Assembly: GCA_949293285.1 (NCBI GenBank)
Contig: CASFCU010000027.1
Span: forward strand, 1 to 40,085
Direction of reading: 5' to 3'
DNA: 40,085 nucleotides
Source: an uncultured bacterium
Lineage (GTDB): Bacteria; Bacillota_I; Bacilli_A; RF39; UBA660
The stretch's first letter is position 1, and the number at the start of each line of letters is the position of its first letter. The notes beneath the pieces are model-generated. The model did not search any database. It was given only the letters and a program-made list of their open reading frames with translations, and was not told the origin of the DNA. This document shows positions 38,941 to 40,085 of this stretch, piece after piece. The translations under genes and the position numbers were made by a program.

Positions 38941-40085
38941 ATGTATAGAGAAGATCAAGAAACGGAATTAAAGGTTGAGCTTACAAAAGATATAAAGAAA
39001 GAAATAGTTGCTTTTGCAAATACAAATAATGGAACTATTTATATTGGTATAGATGATAATGGGAAAATTATTGGTTTAAAACAAGCAGAAAAAGATTTGG
39101 AAGCATTAAGTGGAATGATTCGTGAGGGAATTAAATCTGATTTAACTCTTTATACTAAAATATATATTGAAAGAATTGAAGATAAAGATATAATTATAGT
39201 CAAAGTTAATGAAGCACCAAATAAGCCTTATTATCTATCTGATAAAGGTTTAAAATCATCAGGTGTTTATTTAAGACATGGAAATGTATCAGTACAAGCT
39301 AATGAAGAAGTTATTAAAAAGTTGTTAATAGAAAGTAATAGTAATTCTTTTGAAAATAACGTTTCAAATATTCAAGATTTACACTTTGAATATTTAAAAA
39401 ATATTTTTAAAAATCACAATATCGAAATCGATAATAACAAATTTAAAGCTCTAAATATTATCAACTCAAATAATAAATATACTAATTTAGGACTACTTTT
39501 ATCAGATGAATGTCCTTATTCAATAAAATGTGCAATTTTTAATGGAACTAATAAATTGGAATTTAGGGATAGAAAAGAGTTTACAGGTTCAGTTTTAAAA
39601 CAAGTAAATGACACATTTGAATATCTTGCTTTATATAATAAAACAAAAGGAAAAATTATAGGACTTGAAAGAATTGATACTAAAGATTATCCAGAATATG
39701 CACTTAGAGAATCGTTATTAAATGCAGTTATACATAGGGACTATAATTTTACGGGTAGTATATTAGTGTCGTTATTCGATGATCATTTTGAAATCACTTC
39801 TTTAGGAGGACTAGTCAAAGGTATTAGTATTGAAGATCTATACAATGGTGTATCAGAATCCAGAAATCCTAATTTAGCTAATATATTTTATAGATTAAAA
39901 TATGTTGAAAGTTTTGGTACTGGTATTGGGAGAATCATCGAATCCTATAAAGAATATGATAAAGAACCGTTAATATTAAATACTGAAAACACATTTAAAG
40001 TAACTTTATATAATGTTAATTATATAAAAGAAAATAATATAAAAATACTACCCACAAATTTAACTCAAGAAGAACAAATCATTGA
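38941..40085 (+). CDS. AlbA_2 (Schlafen-type) domain putative regulator/ATP-binding protein, 3' end outside window
   Basis: The frame is open from ATG 38941 to the window end (381 codons). The N terminus is an AlbA_2 domain (about 8-115): ETELKVELTKDIKKEIVAFANTNNGTIYIGIDDNGKIIG is the family signature in two parts, followed by GVYLRHGNVSVQA. The C-terminal part is the divergent ATPase domain that usually accompanies it: LRESLLNAVIHRDYN (E257, N261, H265), a GGL turn, SRNPNLANIF and FGTGIGRI (326-331). Such proteins are found as regulators or helicase-like accessory genes, often in mobile or defence regions; the exact function is unknown. SD GGGTGAT (38930-38936) precedes it. It lies directly past tRNA-Lys and its direct repeats. 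Confidence 0.9.
   Translation, partial: MYREDQETELKVELTKDIKKEIVAFANTNNGTIYIGIDDNGKIIGLKQAEKDLEALSGMIREGIKSDLTLYTKIYIERIEDKDIIIVKVNEAPNKPYYLSDKGLKSSGVYLRHGNVSVQANEEVIKKLLIESNSNSFENNVSNIQDLHFEYLKNIFKNHNIEIDNNKFKALNIINSNNKYTNLGLLLSDECPYSIKCAIFNGTNKLEFRDRKEFTGSVLKQVNDTFEYLALYNKTKGKIIGLERIDTKDYPEYALRESLLNAVIHRDYNFTGSILVSLFDDHFEITSLGGLVKGISIEDLYNGVSESRNPNLANIFYRLKYVESFGTGIGRIIESYKEYDKEPLILNTENTFKVTLYNVNYIKENNIKILPTNLTQEEQII

Overview
This is a 40 kb chromosomal window from an AT-rich, Gram-positive-type bacterium of the phylum Bacillota, most likely on the Bacilli side. Reasons seen here are the low GC, AGGTGAT/GGAGG ribosome binding sites, a T-box leader before hisS-aspS, a yqeG-yqeH pair, mreCD followed by spoIVFA-spoIVFB, and a SigK-type sporulation sigma factor with its pro-sequence. 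An uncultivated gut Bacilli lineage (Erysipelotrichia- or RF39-like) is my guess; the window alone does not settle it. Nearly everything is on the + strand; only one protein gene (28555-29040) is on the - strand.

Layout. 1-2929: 3' part of a hybrid histidine kinase, fmt, and an unknown membrane-anchored protein. 3011-3253: tRNA-Ile(GAT), tRNA-Asn(GTT), tRNA-Glu(TTC) with their own promoter and tandem terminators. 3432-6533: a lone conjugation-pilin-like protein, then a cysteine desulfurase, a mini-thioredoxin and a thioredoxin-CcdA/DsbD fusion packed as one unit. 6906-7602: a zinc-ribbon protein and a SPOR-like membrane protein. 7638-10916: radC, mreC, mreD, spoIVFA, spoIVFB. 11154-13346: murE and sigK, so the protease that activates pro-sigma-K lies within 2 kb of its substrate gene. 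13415-16351: two surface proteins, a polysaccharide deacetylase with Ig-like repeats and a cohesin/cadherin-like membrane-anchored protein.

16381-22682: yqeG, yqeH (ribosome assembly), an alpha/beta hydrolase, murF with an added membrane domain, ddl, and an unknown protein resembling a degenerate transglutaminase. 22797-28562: topA, polA, mutM, each with its own promoter. 28555-29040: isolated - strand unknown gene convergent with mutM. 29275-31835: truB, a decayed gene remnant, and rsgA interrupted by a frameshift in an 8-T run. 31854-35185: T-box leader, hisS and aspS; the T-box reads as Asp-specific (GAC specifier, TGGC bulge). 35302-38583: lon and uppP. 38730-38805: tRNA-Lys(CTT). Past this tRNA the sequence becomes accessory in character: a terminator, 11-bp direct repeats and an AlbA_2-type regulator gene running off the end, which looks like the left boundary of an integrated element.

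Functionally the window joins cell-wall synthesis (mreCD, murE, murF, ddl, uppP, deacetylase), late sporulation control (spoIVFAB, sigK), translation (fmt, tRNAs, hisS, aspS, truB, rsgA, yqeH) and DNA maintenance (topA, polA, mutM, radC). No CRISPR array, prophage module or complete defence system is visible. The most unusual points are the SpoIVFB/SigK neighbourhood with a non-AUG start for spoIVFB, the rsgA homopolymer frameshift, the Asp-reading T-box, the Cys/His tail on HisRS that overlaps aspS, and the tRNA-Lys boundary with direct repeats.
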